Origin: Isosphaera sp.
Lineage (GTDB): Bacteria; Planctomycetota; Planctomycetia; Gemmatales; Gemmataceae
Length of the DNA: 44,244 nucleotides
Assembly: GCA_013822345.1 (NCBI GenBank)
Contig: PNKH01000067.1
Location: forward strand, 1-44,244
Direction: 5' to 3'
Shown: positions 42,917 to 44,244 of the stretch, piece after piece
Layout: every line of letters starts with the position of its first letter
Position numbering within the stretch: the stretch's first letter is position 1
Translations under genes and position numbers: made by a program
The notes under the pieces: model-generated
Seen by the model: only the letters and a program-made list of their open reading frames with translations
The model's database searches: none
What the model was told of the DNA's origin: nothing

Positions 42917-44244
42917 ATGTCCGCCGGCCCGCCGACCCCCGACACCGCCCGCCGCCTGGCCGCCGAGGAGCGGGCCGGGATCGACGCGTCGTGCCGCGGG
43001 CCGGTCCTGTTCTTCGCCGCCAGCGCCGTCTTCTGGCTCCTCGCCGGGTCCGCCCTGGCGGTCGTCGCGTCGACCAAGTTCCACGCCCCGGCGTTCCTCA
43101 CCAACACGCCCGAGCTGACGATCGGGCGGGTGCGGATGGCCCACCTCCAGGCGGTCGCCCTCGGGTGGGCGTCGCTGGTCACGATGGCCGCCGCCGTCTG
43201 GCTGATGTGCCGGCTCTGCCGGGTCGAACTGGTGTACCCGCGGATGCTGTACGCGGCCGGGGCGGTGTGGAACGTCGGGGTGCTGGTGGCGGTGGCCGGG
43301 ATCCTGCTCGGGGACGGGCAGTCGATCGAGTGGCTGGACGCCCCGCCGTACGCCCCGCCGTTCTTCGTCGCCGGCCTCGGGGTCGTCGCGGCGTGGGTGG
43401 TGGCGGTGTTCCGCCGCCGCCGGGAGCCGCACCTGTACGTCACCCAGTGGTACGTCCTGGCGGCCGTGTTCTGGTTCCCGTGGATGTACCTGGTGGCGGC
43501 GTTCATGCTGGTCTGGGACCGGGCCCCCGGGGTGGTCCAGCCGGTGGTGAACTGGTGGTTCGCGCACAACTTCCTGGGGCTGTGGGTCACCCCGGTGGCG
43601 GTCGGGGCGGCGTACTACGTGATCCCGAAGGTGATCGGCCGGCCGATCCACAGCTACTACCTCAGCATCACCGGGTTCTGGGCGCTGGCCCTGTTCTACT
43701 CGTGGGCCGGGATGCACCACCTGATCGGCGGGCCGCTCCCGGCGTGGCTCATCACGGCGAGCGTGGTCGGCAGCGTGATGATGTTCATCCCGGTCATCGC
43801 GGTGGCCATCAACCACCACATGACGATGCTCGGCCACTTCCACCGGCTGAAGTACAGCCCGGCCCTGCGGTTCACCGTGTTCGGGGCGATCGCGTACACG
43901 GTGGTCAGCTTCCAGGGGAGTATCGAGGCGCTGCGGGGCTTCAACGAGGTGACCCACTTCACCCACTACACGGTGGCCCACGCCCACCTCGGGCTGTACG
44001 CGTTCTTCACGATGATCATGTTCGGGTTGATGTACTACATGGTGCCGCGGCTCACCGGCCGGGAGTGGGCGAGCAGCGGGCTCATCCGCCTCCACTTCTG
44101 GTGCGCCGCGGTCGGCGTCGCCGTCTACGTCACCGCCCTGACGGTCGGCGGGTGGTGGCAGGGGCGGATGCTGAACAGCCCGCCCGTCAACTTCGGGAAC
44201 ATCACCACCTACACCAAGCCGTACCTGGTCGAGCGGACGGTCGC
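42917..44244 (+). CDS. ccoN: Cbb3-type cytochrome c oxidase subunit I, cut by the window end
   Basis: The visible 442 codons are open to the end of the window. The protein has many TM segments and the haem-copper oxidase ligands of CcoN. These are an early His in VRMAHLQAVALGW (H76, low-spin haem), NWWFAHNFLGLW (H217, CuB), GMHHLIGG (H267/H268, CuB) preceded by a Tyr in FYSWAG, and HYTVAHAHLGLY (H355 high-spin and H357 low-spin haem). It should be the O2-reducing core fed by ACIII. The ATG at 42917 has GAGGAG about 10 nt upstream. CcoO and later subunits are presumably beyond the window. Confidence 0.95.
   Translation, partial: MSAGPPTPDTARRLAAEERAGIDASCRGPVLFFAASAVFWLLAGSALAVVASTKFHAPAFLTNTPELTIGRVRMAHLQAVALGWASLVTMAAAVWLMCRLCRVELVYPRMLYAAGAVWNVGVLVAVAGILLGDGQSIEWLDAPPYAPPFFVAGLGVVAAWVVAVFRRRREPHLYVTQWYVLAAVFWFPWMYLVAAFMLVWDRAPGVVQPVVNWWFAHNFLGLWVTPVAVGAAYYVIPKVIGRPIHSYYLSITGFWALALFYSWAGMHHLIGGPLPAWLITASVVGSVMMFIPVIAVAINHHMTMLGHFHRLKYSPALRFTVFGAIAYTVVSFQGSIEALRGFNEVTHFTHYTVAHAHLGLYAFFTMIMFGLMYYMVPRLTGREWASSGLIRLHFWCAAVGVAVYVTALTVGGWWQGRMLNSPPVNFGNITTYTKPYLVERTV

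Overview
This is a very GC-rich bacterial window whose gene content points to a planctomycete, most likely the family Gemmataceae. The markers are a DUF1080 protein, a PEP-CTERM protein, a cysteine-rich envelope protein, a Ser/Thr kinase next to an ECF sigma factor, a TIR-less XPB helicase pair, an alternative complex III (ACIII) operon, and a high density of long intergenic inverted repeats. The assignment is an inference; no rRNA or tRNA gene is visible. Genes are densely packed, and most gaps over 50 bp hold a hairpin repeat.

Positions 1-9.9 kb: a DUF1080 protein (-); a cysteine-rich secreted protein and an isochorismatase-fold hydrolase (+); a small operon of a membrane protein plus winged-helix regulator driven by a near-consensus sigma-70 promoter; a ferritin-like diiron protein; a DcuC-family transporter; small hypothetical genes; a frameshifted PIN toxin with its antitoxin; and a HEAT-like secreted protein.

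Positions 9.9-22.7 kb are mostly minus strand: an ECF sigma factor, a lipoprotein and a membrane Ser/Thr kinase in one run; a PEP-CTERM beta-propeller protein; an XPB-type helicase cluster (XPB helicase, a compositionally foreign trypsin-like protease, an 80-residue fragment-like protein and a 702-residue helicase-associated protein); and a SulP anion transporter behind a beta-carbonic anhydrase, suggesting bicarbonate handling.

Positions 22.7-33.8 kb are mixed accessory genes: an Asn-Pro repeat secreted protein, a glycosidase-like protein, a DJ-1/PfpI protein, an FAD monooxygenase, a lone phage-type terminase large subunit, several small membrane proteins, an LTXXQ-like periplasmic protein, a Uma2 nuclease-fold protein, a COG2401-type ABC-ATPase/acetyltransferase fusion and an aldo/keto reductase.

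Positions 33.9-44.2 kb are a respiratory operon: ActA (pentaheme), ActB (molybdopterin-like/Fe-S), a fused ActC-ActD, ActE (monoheme), ActF, a small membrane protein, CcoS, and a CcoN (cbb3 subunit I) cut by the window end. Together these should oxidise quinol through ACIII and pass electrons to a cbb3-type oxygen reductase.

A striking layer over all this is at least fifteen intergenic inverted repeats, many with perfect 24-41 bp stems, belonging to several sequence families. Some overlap stop codons, two sit inside the respiratory operon, and one family seems to have an arm inside the terminase coding sequence.
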